44,184 bases of DNA, taken from Bacteroidota bacterium (GTDB taxonomy: Bacteria > Bacteroidota > Ignavibacteria > UBA10030 > UBA8401). The notes below the pieces were generated by a model. That model saw only the letters and a program-made list of their open reading frames with translations. It was not told where the DNA came from and made no database searches. Each line of letters starts with the position of its first letter. The first letter of the stretch is position 1. Positions 17,056 to 26,446 of the stretch are shown here, piece after piece. The position numbers were made by a program, and so were the translations under genes. The DNA lies in the NCBI GenBank assembly GCA_019455105.1, contig JACFMZ010000010.1, forward strand, positions 1 to 44,184. The letters run 5' to 3'.

Positions 17056-18387
17056 TTACTTAATGTACAGCATCTTTTTGGTGATTTTAAGATCTTCGGT
17101 AATGAGTTCATAATAATAGGTGCCGCTCGGCAGACCGCCGGCATCAAAACGAATTTTGAAATTTCCCGGCTCTTTTACTTCATCATAAATTGTACGAATT
17201 TCCTGTCCGGCGGAATTATACACTTTCACCAGCACAAGAGAATTATTTTTTATTTCCGGCGGAATTGTAAATTCTATTATTGTTGAAGGATTGAACGGAT
17301 TCGGATAATTCTGTTTCAGTTCATAGCCTTTGGCAGCGGCTGCCTCTTTTTTTACCGCAGAAGCCGTTGACCAGTTTTGATATTTATAAATTGTCTGCCC
17401 CGTAGCAAACGTTACCGAATCGTTTATTCTTCGAAACCGGTTTACGCGGACGCCGAAGTTTGCATTGTGCCATGTTTCGCCGCCGTCGGTTGTTTCCAAT
17501 GAGGTGTAGGTGGAATTTCCGCCTGCCCATCCGACCAAATCATTAATAAAGCCGATTCCCTGCACGTAGTATCCGTTGGAACGAAGAAATTTTTCGTGCC
17601 AGGTTTTTCCTCCGTCTGTTGTTTTCACAAAATTAACCACCTTGCCGGTATCCCGCTGCAATGAAACGTAGCCGGTATTTCTGCTGGGGAAATCAATTTT
17701 CCAGCACCATTCGCCGGTCTGCGATGAGGTAAAAACATTCGTCCATGTTTCGCCTCCGTCTGTGGTGAAAAGAATAATACCGTTGGAAGTTTGATTCGGC
17801 GCTTTGTTTCCTCCCACGGCAAAACCGGTATCGGGCGAGAAGAAGTGCACATCCATAAGATCAACGGAATAGCTGCTCATATTTTTTGAAATCCAGGTTT
17901 CCCCTTTATCCGTGCTTTTTAAAAAATAGACCGGACCGCGGACTCTGCCGACGCCGACAATCATAGAATCGTTCACAACACTTACGCCGCAAATTCCCCG
18001 CGGCTTGGTGCCGATGAAATTATTGATAGGATTCCAGCTTGCGCCTCCGTTCGTTGTTCGGTAAATAAGATTGGTATCGGTCTGTCCGCCGAATTCATTG
18101 GTTCCTAAATTACACGCAACACCGGTGAGCGAATCAAAAAAACCGATTGAGCGAAAATAAATTGTTCCTTTGTTAAACTGCTCCGTCCATGAATTTCCGC
18201 CGTCTGTTGTTTTTGAAATTATTCCTCTGCCGACAACCCAGCCGAGATTTTCATTGATAAAATAGCCGTCGTCGTGCCGGGAATTGACAGGGGCGTTCGG
18301 CAGCGCTTTCCAGGAAAGCTGTGCCGGTGCCGTGTTACCGCTGAAATTAAAAATAACAGCAAATGCAGCAAGAAAAATTTTTTTCAT
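17056..18387 (-). CDS. Secreted Ycf48/BNR-like beta-propeller protein with T9SS sorting domain
   Basis: A 443-residue exported protein. The ATG at 18387 starts a signal peptide (MKKIFLAAFAVIF); an earlier in-frame ATG at 18426 would put 13 extra residues ahead of it. Six propeller-blade motifs of the T-T-D-G-G-x-x-W type are spaced through the protein, the pattern of Ycf48-like and sialidase-type beta-propellers. The C-terminus is a type IX secretion sorting domain: NYPNPFNPSTIIEF, then VKVYNSAGQEI and SGTYYYELITED, ending KKMLYIK. It is therefore predicted to cross the outer membrane by T9SS and stay surface-attached or be released. No catalytic residues are recognisable; a binding or adhesive role is only a guess. 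Confidence 0.88.
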   Translation of the reverse strand: MKKIFLAAFAVIFNFSGNTAPAQLSWKALPNAPVNSRHDDGYFINENLGWVVGRGIISKTTDGGNSWTEQFNKGTIYFRSIGFFDSLTGVACNLGTNEFGGQTDTNLIYRTTNGGASWNPINNFIGTKPRGICGVSVVNDSMIVGVGRVRGPVYFLKSTDKGETWISKNMSSYSVDLMDVHFFSPDTGFAVGGNKAPNQTSNGIILFTTDGGETWTNVFTSSQTGEWCWKIDFPSRNTGYVSLQRDTGKVVNFVKTTDGGKTWHEKFLRSNGYYVQGIGFINDLVGWAGGNSTYTSLETTDGGETWHNANFGVRVNRFRRINDSVTFATGQTIYKYQNWSTASAVKKEAAAAKGYELKQNYPNPFNPSTIIEFTIPPEIKNNSLVLVKVYNSAGQEIRTIYDEVKEPGNFKIRFDAGGLPSGTYYYELITEDLKITKKMLYIK

Positions 18388-18508
18388 GGTTTCTCCGATT
18401 GATTTTTTAGTGAAAGGAAGGGGCATCTTAAAAGTAATGATTATCGTTCATTATCGCAAGGAAGAGCTTAATATTTGGACAGCGGTAAAAAATATAGAGG
18501 CAAAAAAA

Positions 18509-18541
18509 ATGCCGTCACCATTTGTTACATGATGACGGCAT
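18509..18541 (-). terminator. Rho-independent terminator after the interrupted T9SS gene
   Basis: An inverted repeat of 12 bp with one G-T wobble (core ATGCCGTCA at 18509-18517 with TGACGGCAT at 18533-18541) and a loop of about 9 bases. On the - strand it is followed directly by a run of eight T. It sits 21 bases beyond the stop codon at 18563, so the transcription unit was laid out to include the region after the in-frame TGA. Confidence 0.85.
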
Positions 18542-18562
18542 AAGAAAAGTTTTTTACTATGC

Positions 18563-19606
18563 CTACTTCAACAAAAACATCTTCTTCATCAACTGTTTAC
18601 CGTTCGATGTCAGTCTGGCAAAATACACGCCGCTGGCAAGCTTCGAAGCATCAAACTGTTTCTGATAATACACTCCTGCCTCCAACACTTCATTCACCAG
18701 CACCGCCGCTTCTCTTCCCAGAATATCATACACCGCTAACTGCGTCAATCCTCATTTTTCTAACGTAAAGCCAATGGTTGTTGAAGGATTAAACGGATTG
18801 GGATAATTCTGTTCAAGCGAGAAAACAAGCGGCTGCGAAGTTGTTACGCTGACTTCCGAAGAATAATGGAAGCTCCCTGATTTATCAATTTGTTTTAAGC
18901 GGTAGAGGGAGGTTCCGGCAGTTGGTTTTTCATCAGTATAGCGGTATTGATGGGGCGCGCTGCTGGTTCCGGAGCCTAGAAGAAAGTCGAGTTTTTCCCA
19001 TTCGCTTCCATCTTTGCGTTCTATTACAAAGCCGGCGTTGTTGGTTTCAGTGGCAGTTTGCCAGGAGAGAAGAACTTTTCCTTCAGCATACTGTGCAGTG
19101 AAGGTGGAAAGTTCTACCGGTAATACTCTATCGGTGAAAAGAGCAAAGTTTGGAGAATAAGTATTATCAATATTGTTAAATCCTCCACCGATGTAAAGAT
19201 CATTACCACCAATGACAATACTGGTAATTGCGCCATCCGGGTCTGGAATCCAGTTTTCATCGACGCTTCCGTTTGAATCTAATTTTGCTAAATTATTTCT
19301 ATTATAACTGCCAACTTTTAAAAAATTTCCGCCGATAATCCAGCCCCCCTCTCCGTCAGCAACGATGGAATTAATCACACCATTGACAAGAGGAAACGAA
19401 AAATTTGCTGTAACATAATATATTTTTAGTTTTACTCCGCCTCCAACAGCGTAGCCGACGTAATTAAATCCACCGCCGATATAGGTATAATCTCCGTCAA
19501 CGGCTACGGCAGTTACAGCTAGGTTCGTGGTCATCATTTGTTGACTCGGCTGGCTAAAAAGAATACCGCCGAAGAAGAATACGCTCAAAAATAGTTTTGT
19601 TCTCAT
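18563..19606 (-). pseudogene. T9SS cargo protein (delta-60-repeat type) interrupted by an in-frame TGA
   Basis: Residues 1-19 are a signal peptide, followed by two or three short beta-propeller-like repeats (YIGGGFN at 42-48 and 138-144, DSNGSVDENW at 110-119) of the delta-60 type. An FN3-like module runs from about residue 162 to 255 (LPVELSTFTAQ to YRLKQID), then the sorting motif NYPNPFNPSTTI at 267-278. After Lys284 a TGA (18752-18754) stops the frame. The very next codons, in the same frame, continue the sorting domain without a gap: GLTQLAVYDILGREAAVLVN to MKKMFLLK at 18563. The first gene part has a strong AAAGGGGG site. The stop could be a point mutation, a sequencing error or a readthrough site. 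Truncated product would lack a working T9SS signal. Confidence 0.8.
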
Positions 19607-19805
19607 TGCTTGCCCCCTTTTAAAGTTGTAAAAGTTATATAAAGACAGAATAATCTATTTCATAAATCGATCCAGCGGCAGATGATTCTTTTCTGATAAA
19701 AATATCCTAAATCTATCGTATAGAAGAGACTTATGCAAGAAAGAAATGAACAGCCGTATCTTTATTGTTGATTTTCGACTTTTGATACAAGATATTATTT
19801 CTGCC

Positions 19806-20168
19806 ATGAAATTTTCTTTTGAACATCATTCGCAGCCTCTTCTTCCGGTACATTTATTTGTCCGCCGGATTCTGCTCTCGCTGGTTCTCGGTCTCGGTGT
19901 TATCGGAATTTCACTGTACATCGGCATGGCTGGCTACCATTGGTTCGAAAATCTTTCGTGGATTGATGCTTTTTTGAATGCGTCAATGCTTCTTTCCGGA
20001 ATGGGTCCGCTGGAACAGCCCCAGACGGAAGCGGGAAAAGTTTTTGCCGGAATGTATGCGCTCTACAGCGGTCTAGCGGTTATTCTTATTGCCGGAATTA
20101 TTTTCGGTCCTGTCTTTCACCGCTTTCTGCATAAATTTCATATTGAAGCAAAAGAAGATTCCGATTAG
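19806..20168 (+). CDS. Two-TM channel-like membrane protein with non-canonical pore loop
   Basis: A 120-residue inner-membrane protein. The ATG at 19806 is preferred to an in-frame ATG at 19746 because the extra residues have no role in the topology and conservation seems to begin at MKFSFEHH. Transmembrane segments are at about residues 21-41 and 80-102. Between them an amphipathic, pore-helix-like stretch ends in LLSGMGP (62-68), where two-TM potassium channels carry a TVGYG filter. The overall layout (TM, pore loop, TM) matches the Ion_trans_2 architecture, but the filter is not a potassium filter. Conduction is therefore unproven. It stands alone, divergent from the interrupted T9SS gene, with 199 bases between them in which I saw no clear operator. 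Confidence 0.7.
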   Translation: MKFSFEHHSQPLLPVHLFVRRILLSLVLGLGVIGISLYIGMAGYHWFENLSWIDAFLNASMLLSGMGPLEQPQTEAGKVFAGMYALYSGLAVILIAGIIFGPVFHRFLHKFHIEAKEDSD

Positions 20169-20230
20169 ACGAACTGCCTGCCGAACAGCGCGGCGCTTTT
20201 TTTTCATTCACCCGTTCAACAAAATTTGTC

Positions 20231-20770
20231 ATGATACTTTCCGATAAAAAGATTCTTGAAGAAATAAAAAAAGGAACGATCGTTATTACACCGTTCAACA
20301 GAAACTCTCTCGGCTCAAACAGTTACGATGTGCATTTGGGAAAACATCTGGCGGTGTATCATGATGAAATTCTCGATGCGAAAAAACACAACACGGTACA
20401 CCATTTTGAAATTCCGAAAGAGGGAATTATTCTTGTTCCGAGCAAATTGTATCTCGGTGTAACGGAAGAATATACCGAAACCCACGCGCACGTTCCGTTT
20501 CTGGAAGGAAAAAGCTCCATTGGCAGATTGGGAATTGATATTCACGCCACCGCAGGAAAAGGAGATGTCGGCTTTTGCAATACTTGGACATTGGAGATTT
20601 CCGTTCGGCAGCCCGTACGCGTCTATGCCGGCATGCCGATCGGGCAGTTAATTTATTTTACTGTGGATGGGGATATTGAAATTTCCTATAACAAAAAGAA
20701 AAATGCCAAGTACAACAAGCGCACCATCCGCCCCGTGGAAAGCATGATGTGGAAAAATTTTAAGAAGTAG
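20231..20770 (+). CDS. dcd: dCTP deaminase
   Basis: Nucleotide-metabolism enzyme converting dCTP to dUTP (and ammonia), feeding dTMP synthesis. The 179-residue sequence has the trimeric dUTPase-like fold: ILSDKKILEEI at the start, SNSYDVHLGK, the phosphate-binding GKSSIGRLGI, then HATAGKGD, and the catalytic Glu in TWTLEI. The C-terminal RTIRPVESMMWKNF closes as in Bacteroidota homologues. Archaeal relatives can also hydrolyse dUTP; nothing here shows that. It lies 62 bases after the channel-like gene. Confidence 0.93.
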   Translation: MILSDKKILEEIKKGTIVITPFNRNSLGSNSYDVHLGKHLAVYHDEILDAKKHNTVHHFEIPKEGIILVPSKLYLGVTEEYTETHAHVPFLEGKSSIGRLGIDIHATAGKGDVGFCNTWTLEISVRQPVRVYAGMPIGQLIYFTVDGDIEISYNKKKNAKYNKRTIRPVESMMWKNFKK

Positions 20771-20933
20771 TTGAATTGTGAAGTTAATGAATTTATAGAA
20801 AAATACGGCTTGAAGTTCATTAAAGAATAAATGCCGCTAAAGCGGACTGCAATAATCAAAATTGCCTCTCGACGTAATTTCTCTTACTTTTCACTTGTCA
20901 AAAATATTCTCGCCACTTAAAAAAGGAACGATT

Positions 20934-22976
20934 ATGAACACGCTAAAAAATATTTCGTTAATGGTTCTGTTTACCGTAGCCACGCTATTTGCTCAGACAC
21001 GACAGCCGATGCAGATTGAAGATTTGTTTCGGGCAAAACGGGTCAGCGATCCGCAGCTTTCTCCGGACGGCAAAACCGTTGCATTTGTTCTCAGTGTTGT
21101 GGATAAAGAAGCCAATAGATCCAACAGCGATATTTGGCTGATTCCGTCAGGCGGAGGAGAAGCAAAGCAGTTAACCAATTCACCCAAAGCCGATTTTCAT
21201 CCGCGCTGGTCGCCGGATGGAAAAACTATTGCCTTTCAATCGAATCGAAACGGTTCAATGCAGATTTATCGTATTGATGTTGCCTCCGGAAACACAACAC
21301 AGCTCACCAATATTTTTTCCGAAGCGGGAAGCGCGGTTTGGTCGCCGGATGGAAAAAAATTAGCGTTCGTTTCCGCCGTCTATCCAGAATTTTCCGCTCT
21401 GCCGTATTCCGAAGCAGATGCAATGAATAAAGCAAAAGCCGATTCTCTTGAAAAGAGCAAAGTAAAAGCGCGCGTGTTGACGAAACTTCTCTACCGTCAT
21501 TGGGATTCATGGGTGGATGGAAAGCGCCAGCATCTTTTTGTTCTCAATGCAGACGGAAGCAATCTGCGAAATGTTACTCCGGGCGACCGCGATGCTGTTC
21601 CGACTTCTTCCACATTTTCCGCCGGCGATGATTTTGATTTTTCGCCGGATGGAAAAGAACTTGCCTACACCGCCACTCCGATTCCCGTTCACGATGAATC
21701 GTGGAGCACTAATCACGATATCTATATTGTTAATCTGGAAAACGGAACACGCACGCAGCTAACTACAAATCCTGCGGCAGATGGTTTTCCGCGCTATTCG
21801 CCGGATGGAAAATATCTTGCATATCGCGCGCAGTCACGCCCCGGCTTTGAAGCTGACCGTTGGCAGTTGATGCTGGTTGATCGTTCAACAGGGAAAATAA
21901 AAAGTTTAACTTCTGCGTTCGATTCCAATGTCGGCTCGCCGGTGTGGAGCCGCGACAGCAAAATGCTTTACTTTGATGCTGAAGAAAAAGCCAACACGCC
22001 GATTTGGTCCGTTACGCTCGACGGAAAAATTTCTAAAATTATTAACAGCGCAACAAACAGCGATATCAACAGCTCCGCCGACGGCTCGTTATTTATTTTC
22101 TCTCATCAAACACTTTCCCGCCCGGCAGAAATTTATTCCGCTGATGCAAAGGGAGAATTGAAACCGCTGACACATTGTAACGATGCGCTGTTTTCGCACA
22201 TTGAATATTCCGATCCGGAGTATGTTTGGTTTGAAGGGGCGAACAAAGCAAACGTGCAGATGTGGATTTTTAAGCCGCCGTTTTTTGATGCAAAGAAAAA
22301 ATATCCGTTGGTGTATATGATTCATGGCGGACCGCAGGGCGCGTGGGGAAATTCCTGGTCGTATCGCTGGAATCCGCAATTGTGGGCGGCGCAGGGATAT
22401 GTTGTTGCCTGTCCGAATCCGCGCGGCAGCACCGGCTTCGGACAAAAATTTACCGATGAAATTTCCCGCGACTGGGGCGGAAAAGTTTATACCGATATTA
22501 TGAACGGTCTAGCGTCTATGGAAAAGCAGCCGTACATCAATACAAAAAAAATGGCGGCAGCCGGCGCCAGCTACGGCGGATATATGATGAACTGGCTGAA
22601 CGGGCATACCGATAAATTTAAAACAATTATCTGTCACGACGGCGTGTATAATTTTTATTCAATGTACGGTGCAACGGAAGAAACCTGGTTCGATGAATGG
22701 GAACACGGCATTCCGTGGGAGACAAAAGAATACGATAAATTTTCACCTCATAAATATGCGCAGAATTTTAAAACGCCCACGCTCATCATTCACAACGAAC
22801 TCGATTTCCGCGTGCCGGTGGGCGAAGGATTGCAGCTCTTTACCACATTGCAGCGAAAAGGAATTCCGAGCAAGCTTCTCTATTTTCCGGATGAAGGGCA
22901 CTGGGTTTTGAAGCCGCAGAATTCCGAGTTTTGGCATAAGACAGTGTTTGAGTGGCTGGCGGAGTATTTGAAATAA
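20934..22976 (+). CDS. Secreted S9 family (prolyl oligopeptidase/DPP-like) serine peptidase, second copy
   Basis: Paralogue of the peptidase at 123-2192, with the same architecture. The ATG at 20934 follows AAAAAGGAACG and begins a signal peptide ending near FAQTRQ; the frame is open further upstream from 20862 but that stretch is not signal-like. TolB-like propeller strands (repeated SPDGK motifs) precede the alpha/beta hydrolase. The triad is Ser546 in GASYGGY, Asp624 in ELDFRV and His656 in DEGHW. 680 residues. Together with the first copy and the M49 peptidase it suggests growth on extracellular peptides. The leader from 20771 to 20933 contains a small GC-rich hairpin near 20833 without a T-tract. 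Confidence 0.93.
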   Translation: MNTLKNISLMVLFTVATLFAQTRQPMQIEDLFRAKRVSDPQLSPDGKTVAFVLSVVDKEANRSNSDIWLIPSGGGEAKQLTNSPKADFHPRWSPDGKTIAFQSNRNGSMQIYRIDVASGNTTQLTNIFSEAGSAVWSPDGKKLAFVSAVYPEFSALPYSEADAMNKAKADSLEKSKVKARVLTKLLYRHWDSWVDGKRQHLFVLNADGSNLRNVTPGDRDAVPTSSTFSAGDDFDFSPDGKELAYTATPIPVHDESWSTNHDIYIVNLENGTRTQLTTNPAADGFPRYSPDGKYLAYRAQSRPGFEADRWQLMLVDRSTGKIKSLTSAFDSNVGSPVWSRDSKMLYFDAEEKANTPIWSVTLDGKISKIINSATNSDINSSADGSLFIFSHQTLSRPAEIYSADAKGELKPLTHCNDALFSHIEYSDPEYVWFEGANKANVQMWIFKPPFFDAKKKYPLVYMIHGGPQGAWGNSWSYRWNPQLWAAQGYVVACPNPRGSTGFGQKFTDEISRDWGGKVYTDIMNGLASMEKQPYINTKKMAAAGASYGGYMMNWLNGHTDKFKTIICHDGVYNFYSMYGATEETWFDEWEHGIPWETKEYDKFSPHKYAQNFKTPTLIIHNELDFRVPVGEGLQLFTTLQRKGIPSKLLYFPDEGHWVLKPQNSEFWHKTVFEWLAEYLK

Positions 22977-23003
22977 GTAACAGCAAATTAAGGAATAATC
23001 ATT

Positions 23004-23915
23004 ATGGCAATCCCAAATTCAGAAGAGCTTCTTCTTCCGCTGCTAACAATAATTCAAGATGAAAAAGAATATTTTATCGGCAATGTTACTTCTCTGCTTG
23101 CAAAAAAATTTTCTTTAACGGAGAAAGAATTAGCGTTAGTAATGCAAAGCGGCACGAAATTATTTGCTAATAGAGTTGCATGGGCAAAATCGTACTTAGT
23201 TTTTGCCGGGTATATTGCCGGAACGCGCCGCGGATATTTTAAAATTACCAAGGAAGGAATTAAGTTTCTTTCAACTAAACCTTCAACGTTAACAATAAAA
23301 GAACTGAGAACAACAAAAAAATTTGATCAGTTAACGCAAAAATGGAAAGCGCGGAGAAAAGAAAGTAATAATGAAATTCAGAATGAACCTGAAATTCAGC
23401 AAAATCCGACCGAGCTTTTTGAAACAAGTTATCAAAGTATTCGCCAGGCATTAGCACAGGAAATATTGGCAAAGGTAAAGTCCTGTTCGCCGCAGTTCTT
23501 TGAACAGCTTGTTGTCGATCTGCTTGTAAAAATGGGCTACGGCGGAACGTTACGCGACGCACGGGCGATTGGCAAAAGCGGCGACGGAGGAATTGACGGA
23601 ATTATTAAAGAAGATAAACTCGGGTTAGATGTTATTTATGTGCAGGCAAAACGATGGGATAATGTTGTCGGCAGACCAGAACTGCAAAAGTTTGTCGGCG
23701 CACTTGCCGGTCAAGGCGCGAAGAAAGGAGTGTTTATTACCACCTCCGAGTTTACAAACGATGCCTTAAATTACCAGCCGAGGAACGATACAAAAATTAT
23801 TCTGATAGACGGCGAGCAGCTTGCTGAATATATGATGGATTATGATGTTGGTGTTTCAAAAGATAAAAGCTACGATCTTAAAAAGATTGATTACGATTAC
23901 TTTGAAGAAGGATAA
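23004..23915 (+). CDS. mrr: Mrr-like type IV restriction endonuclease
   Basis: A 303-residue protein with the two Mrr parts. Residues 1-95 are the N-terminal winged-helix Mrr_N domain (RRGYFKITKEGIKFL near 75-89). Residues 155-280 are the PD-(D/E)XK catalytic domain, with Glu167 in FFEQLV, Asp198 in GDGGIDG and the Q-A-K element at 214-216 (VQAKRWDN), followed by the KGVFITTSEF strand. Mrr enzymes cut DNA carrying methylated adenine or cytosine. It is alone, with no methylase or other defence gene around it, as is normal for type IV systems. Translation starts 27 bases after the S9 peptidase, so it may be co-transcribed with it. Confidence 0.9.
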   Translation: MAIPNSEELLLPLLTIIQDEKEYFIGNVTSLLAKKFSLTEKELALVMQSGTKLFANRVAWAKSYLVFAGYIAGTRRGYFKITKEGIKFLSTKPSTLTIKELRTTKKFDQLTQKWKARRKESNNEIQNEPEIQQNPTELFETSYQSIRQALAQEILAKVKSCSPQFFEQLVVDLLVKMGYGGTLRDARAIGKSGDGGIDGIIKEDKLGLDVIYVQAKRWDNVVGRPELQKFVGALAGQGAKKGVFITTSEFTNDALNYQPRNDTKIILIDGEQLAEYMMDYDVGVSKDKSYDLKKIDYDYFEEG

Positions 23916-24037
23916 TATTCTGAAAATAAAATTAAAGGATAATAAGCGTTATATTTTTTACACATTATAATAATGCGCAGCGAAAAAAATAAATACGCTG
24001 TTTGAGGTATGGTGATAAACCACAGGCAATAAAAAAA

Positions 24038-24868
24038 ATGAATTTTATATCTAGACTCTACACTGCACAAAAAAAATCCCGTTCGCTTCTCTGTATCGGA
24101 CTTGATACCGACAGAAAAAAACTTCCGGTTCATCTTCAGTCAAAAAAGAACGGAATACTGGAATTTAATCGGCGCATTATTGAAGCAACGTCGGAATTTG
24201 TCTGCGCATATAAAATAAATTTTGCGTTTTATGAATCGCTGGGAAAAGCCGGATGGGAAATCATTGAGAAAACCAAAGCTCTCGTTCCTTCCCGCGCTCT
24301 CACCATTGCGGATGCAAAGCGGGGAGATATCGGAAATTCATCATCGTATTATGCCGATGCAATTCTGAACGCCATGGGATTTGATGCTGTCACCGTTGCG
24401 CCGTATATGGGAAAAGATTCCGTTGCGCCGTTTATGCAGTGGAAAGAAAAAGGTGTTTTTCTTCTGGCGCTCACTTCAAACGAAGGTGCGATGGATTTTC
24501 AAATGAAAAAAAACGGCAGACGAAAACTTTTTGAAGAAGTTGTTCTTACTTCACAGCAGTGGAATATCCGGCACAATCTGGGGTTTGTTGTCGGCGCAAC
24601 ACGAGCGAAGGATATTCACCGCGTGCGAACGCTTGCGCCGGACATTCCGTTTCTTGTTCCGGGAATCGGCTCGCAGGGAGGAAGCTTGAAGGATGTGGTT
24701 CAATACGGCTGCACAAACGATGGTTTCGGCGTGCTGATTAACGCCAGCCGCAGTATTCTCTATGCTTCTTCCGGAAAAAATTTTGCGGAAGCGGCGCGCG
24801 CCGAAGCGGAAAAATTAACCAACGAAATTAATTCATTGCGAAAAACAATTTTCAATCTTCGCGGATAA
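24038..24868 (+). CDS. pyrF: Orotidine 5'-phosphate decarboxylase (type 2)
   Basis: Last step of UMP synthesis, decarboxylating OMP. The ATG at 24038 is chosen because the family begins at MNFISRL; the open frame upstream from 24002 has no conserved residues. The catalytic D-x-K-x-x-D motif is DAKRGDIGNS, with Asp92, Lys94 and Asp97. FLVPGIGSQGG and the late NASRSILYAS segment form the phosphate site. The 276-residue length and GLDTD start mark the longer type 2 group. No other pyrimidine gene is adjacent, although dCTP deaminase lies 3.3 kb upstream. Confidence 0.94.
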   Translation: MNFISRLYTAQKKSRSLLCIGLDTDRKKLPVHLQSKKNGILEFNRRIIEATSEFVCAYKINFAFYESLGKAGWEIIEKTKALVPSRALTIADAKRGDIGNSSSYYADAILNAMGFDAVTVAPYMGKDSVAPFMQWKEKGVFLLALTSNEGAMDFQMKKNGRRKLFEEVVLTSQQWNIRHNLGFVVGATRAKDIHRVRTLAPDIPFLVPGIGSQGGSLKDVVQYGCTNDGFGVLINASRSILYASSGKNFAEAARAEAEKLTNEINSLRKTIFNLRG

Positions 24869-24922
24869 ATTTTCATTGAGAAAATATTTATTGTTGTCAC
24901 ACCGTTGAAAGGAAGCCGCCGA

Positions 24923-26404
24923 ATGCACGAAGATCTGCTTCGTCATATCTGGCTGAAACAGTTATTTGATGCCACGCGGCTGATGACTGCCGAGAAACAG
25001 AATGTCCGTATTCTGAATTTCGGAGTTCTTCACCGCGGCAGCGGTCCCGATTTTCAGCAGGCGAAAATTGAAATCGACGGAACAATGTATTCCGGCGATA
25101 TTGAATTTCATCGAACCGTTGATGATTGGAAACGGCATCGTCACCATCGCGATAAGCAGTACAATTCCGTTATTCTGCATGTTGTCCTTTCCGGAAAAGC
25201 GGAAGAAACAATTTCCCAATCCGGAAGAAAAATTCCGACGCTCATTCTTGAACCGTTTCTTCTTTCTCCGCTGCAGGAAATTGCCGATCAGTTATCGCGC
25301 GAAGAATTTTCATCAAAAAATAAAAACATACCCTGCGCTTCAAGAAATGATGCTCTGGAAAGTTTCGTGCTGCAGCAGACCATTACCGCAATGTATCGCG
25401 AACGCATCAATGAAAAAGTTCAGCGAATGTATGATGGGCTCTGCGATAGTATTATCCGCCGGCAGCGTGCGGTGAACGAGCCGCAGATGTTGTATGCGGA
25501 GATGCTCGACCCGGACGATATTCCGCTTCCGCACGCTTCGATCGATGAAAATCTCTTTAGGCAAAAATTTCCGTGGGAGCAATTGTTGTATGAGGAAATA
25601 ATGGACGGGCTTGGTTATTCCAACAATCGCAGGCCGATGAAAAAACTGGCGGAACAAATGCCTCTGTATCAGCTTACGGCTTTACGCGCCGGCAGAGCAA
25701 GCGAATTAACGGCGCTGGAACTGCAGTCGGCGTTATTCAAAACATCGGGGCTGCTGCCGGAAATTTCTTTGCTGAAAAATCAGGAGGTGAAAATTTTTAT
25801 TCATCAATTGCAGGCAGCATGGAATAATCTTCCGAAAAAACCGGCTGTTGTGCCGATGCAAAAAACGGAATGGAATTTTTCGCCGACACGTCCGTCGAAT
25901 TTTCCGACGATACGAATTGCGGCGGCGGCAAATTTATGTTACAAACTTCTCTACGGTTCATTGTTTAAATCGCTGATTACAGTCTGCGGCGGAAGTTATT
26001 CGGCGCCGAAAATAAAAATTGAACAGCTGTGCAGTCTCTTTAGAATTTCTGATGATGAATTCTGGAATTACCATTATTCGTTTACCGAAGCTGTTCAGGC
26101 AAAACACGCGGTACTCGGCGATTCGCGCATCCATGACATTATTGTGAATACGGTAATTCCGTTTGTCTGCCTGTATGCAAAAGTCTTCGGAAAGAGAGAC
26201 CTCGCCGAACACAGTCTTAACATTGCCGTTGAACTGCCGCCGCTGGAAGAGAACACGATATTGCGCCGGATGAAAAAACAGTTGGCAAAAAACAAAATAA
26301 AAATTACCGCCGCTTACCAGCAGCAGGGATTGATTCAATTATATAAAAATTACTGTACGGCGGCGCGGTGCAATGAATGTGAAATAGGGAAAAGAGTTTT
26401 TTGA
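24923..26404 (+). CDS. DUF2851 family protein
   Basis: A 493-residue soluble protein of the Bacteroidota-typical DUF2851 family, unknown function. It shows the family start HEDLLRHIWLKQLFD, then the very conserved VLHRGSGPDFQQAKI and SGDIEFHRTVDDWKRHRHHRD segments, with the His-rich stretch suggesting a metal or nucleic-acid site. The C-terminal tail has a C-x5-C-x2-C cluster (residues in CTAARCNEC). I place the start at the ATG at 24923 after GAAAGGAAG rather than the TTG at 24905. It has no signal peptide. Family assignment is firm; no function is claimed. Confidence 0.87.
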   Translation: MHEDLLRHIWLKQLFDATRLMTAEKQNVRILNFGVLHRGSGPDFQQAKIEIDGTMYSGDIEFHRTVDDWKRHRHHRDKQYNSVILHVVLSGKAEETISQSGRKIPTLILEPFLLSPLQEIADQLSREEFSSKNKNIPCASRNDALESFVLQQTITAMYRERINEKVQRMYDGLCDSIIRRQRAVNEPQMLYAEMLDPDDIPLPHASIDENLFRQKFPWEQLLYEEIMDGLGYSNNRRPMKKLAEQMPLYQLTALRAGRASELTALELQSALFKTSGLLPEISLLKNQEVKIFIHQLQAAWNNLPKKPAVVPMQKTEWNFSPTRPSNFPTIRIAAAANLCYKLLYGSLFKSLITVCGGSYSAPKIKIEQLCSLFRISDDEFWNYHYSFTEAVQAKHAVLGDSRIHDIIVNTVIPFVCLYAKVFGKRDLAEHSLNIAVELPPLEENTILRRMKKQLAKNKIKITAAYQQQGLIQLYKNYCTAARCNECEIGKRVF

Positions 26405-26446
26405 AAAAATTTAAAAGAATGATATTTATCAATAAAGGAAAACCCG

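Noticed and set aside
18752-18754. Recoding of TGA as selenocysteine or by a reassigned genetic code
   Set aside because: Many intact genes in the window end in TGA, I saw no SECIS-like hairpin directly after this codon, and sorting domains have no need for selenocysteine. A point mutation or sequence error is simpler.
20825-20850. Small GC-rich hairpin (CCGC/GCGG) as terminator after dcd
   Set aside because: The stem is only four or five pairs with a very short loop and is not followed by a T-tract.
23004-23915. A defence island around the Mrr-like nuclease
   Set aside because: Flanking genes are a peptidase, pyrF and DUF2851; no methylase, toxin-antitoxin, CRISPR or phage gene is near.
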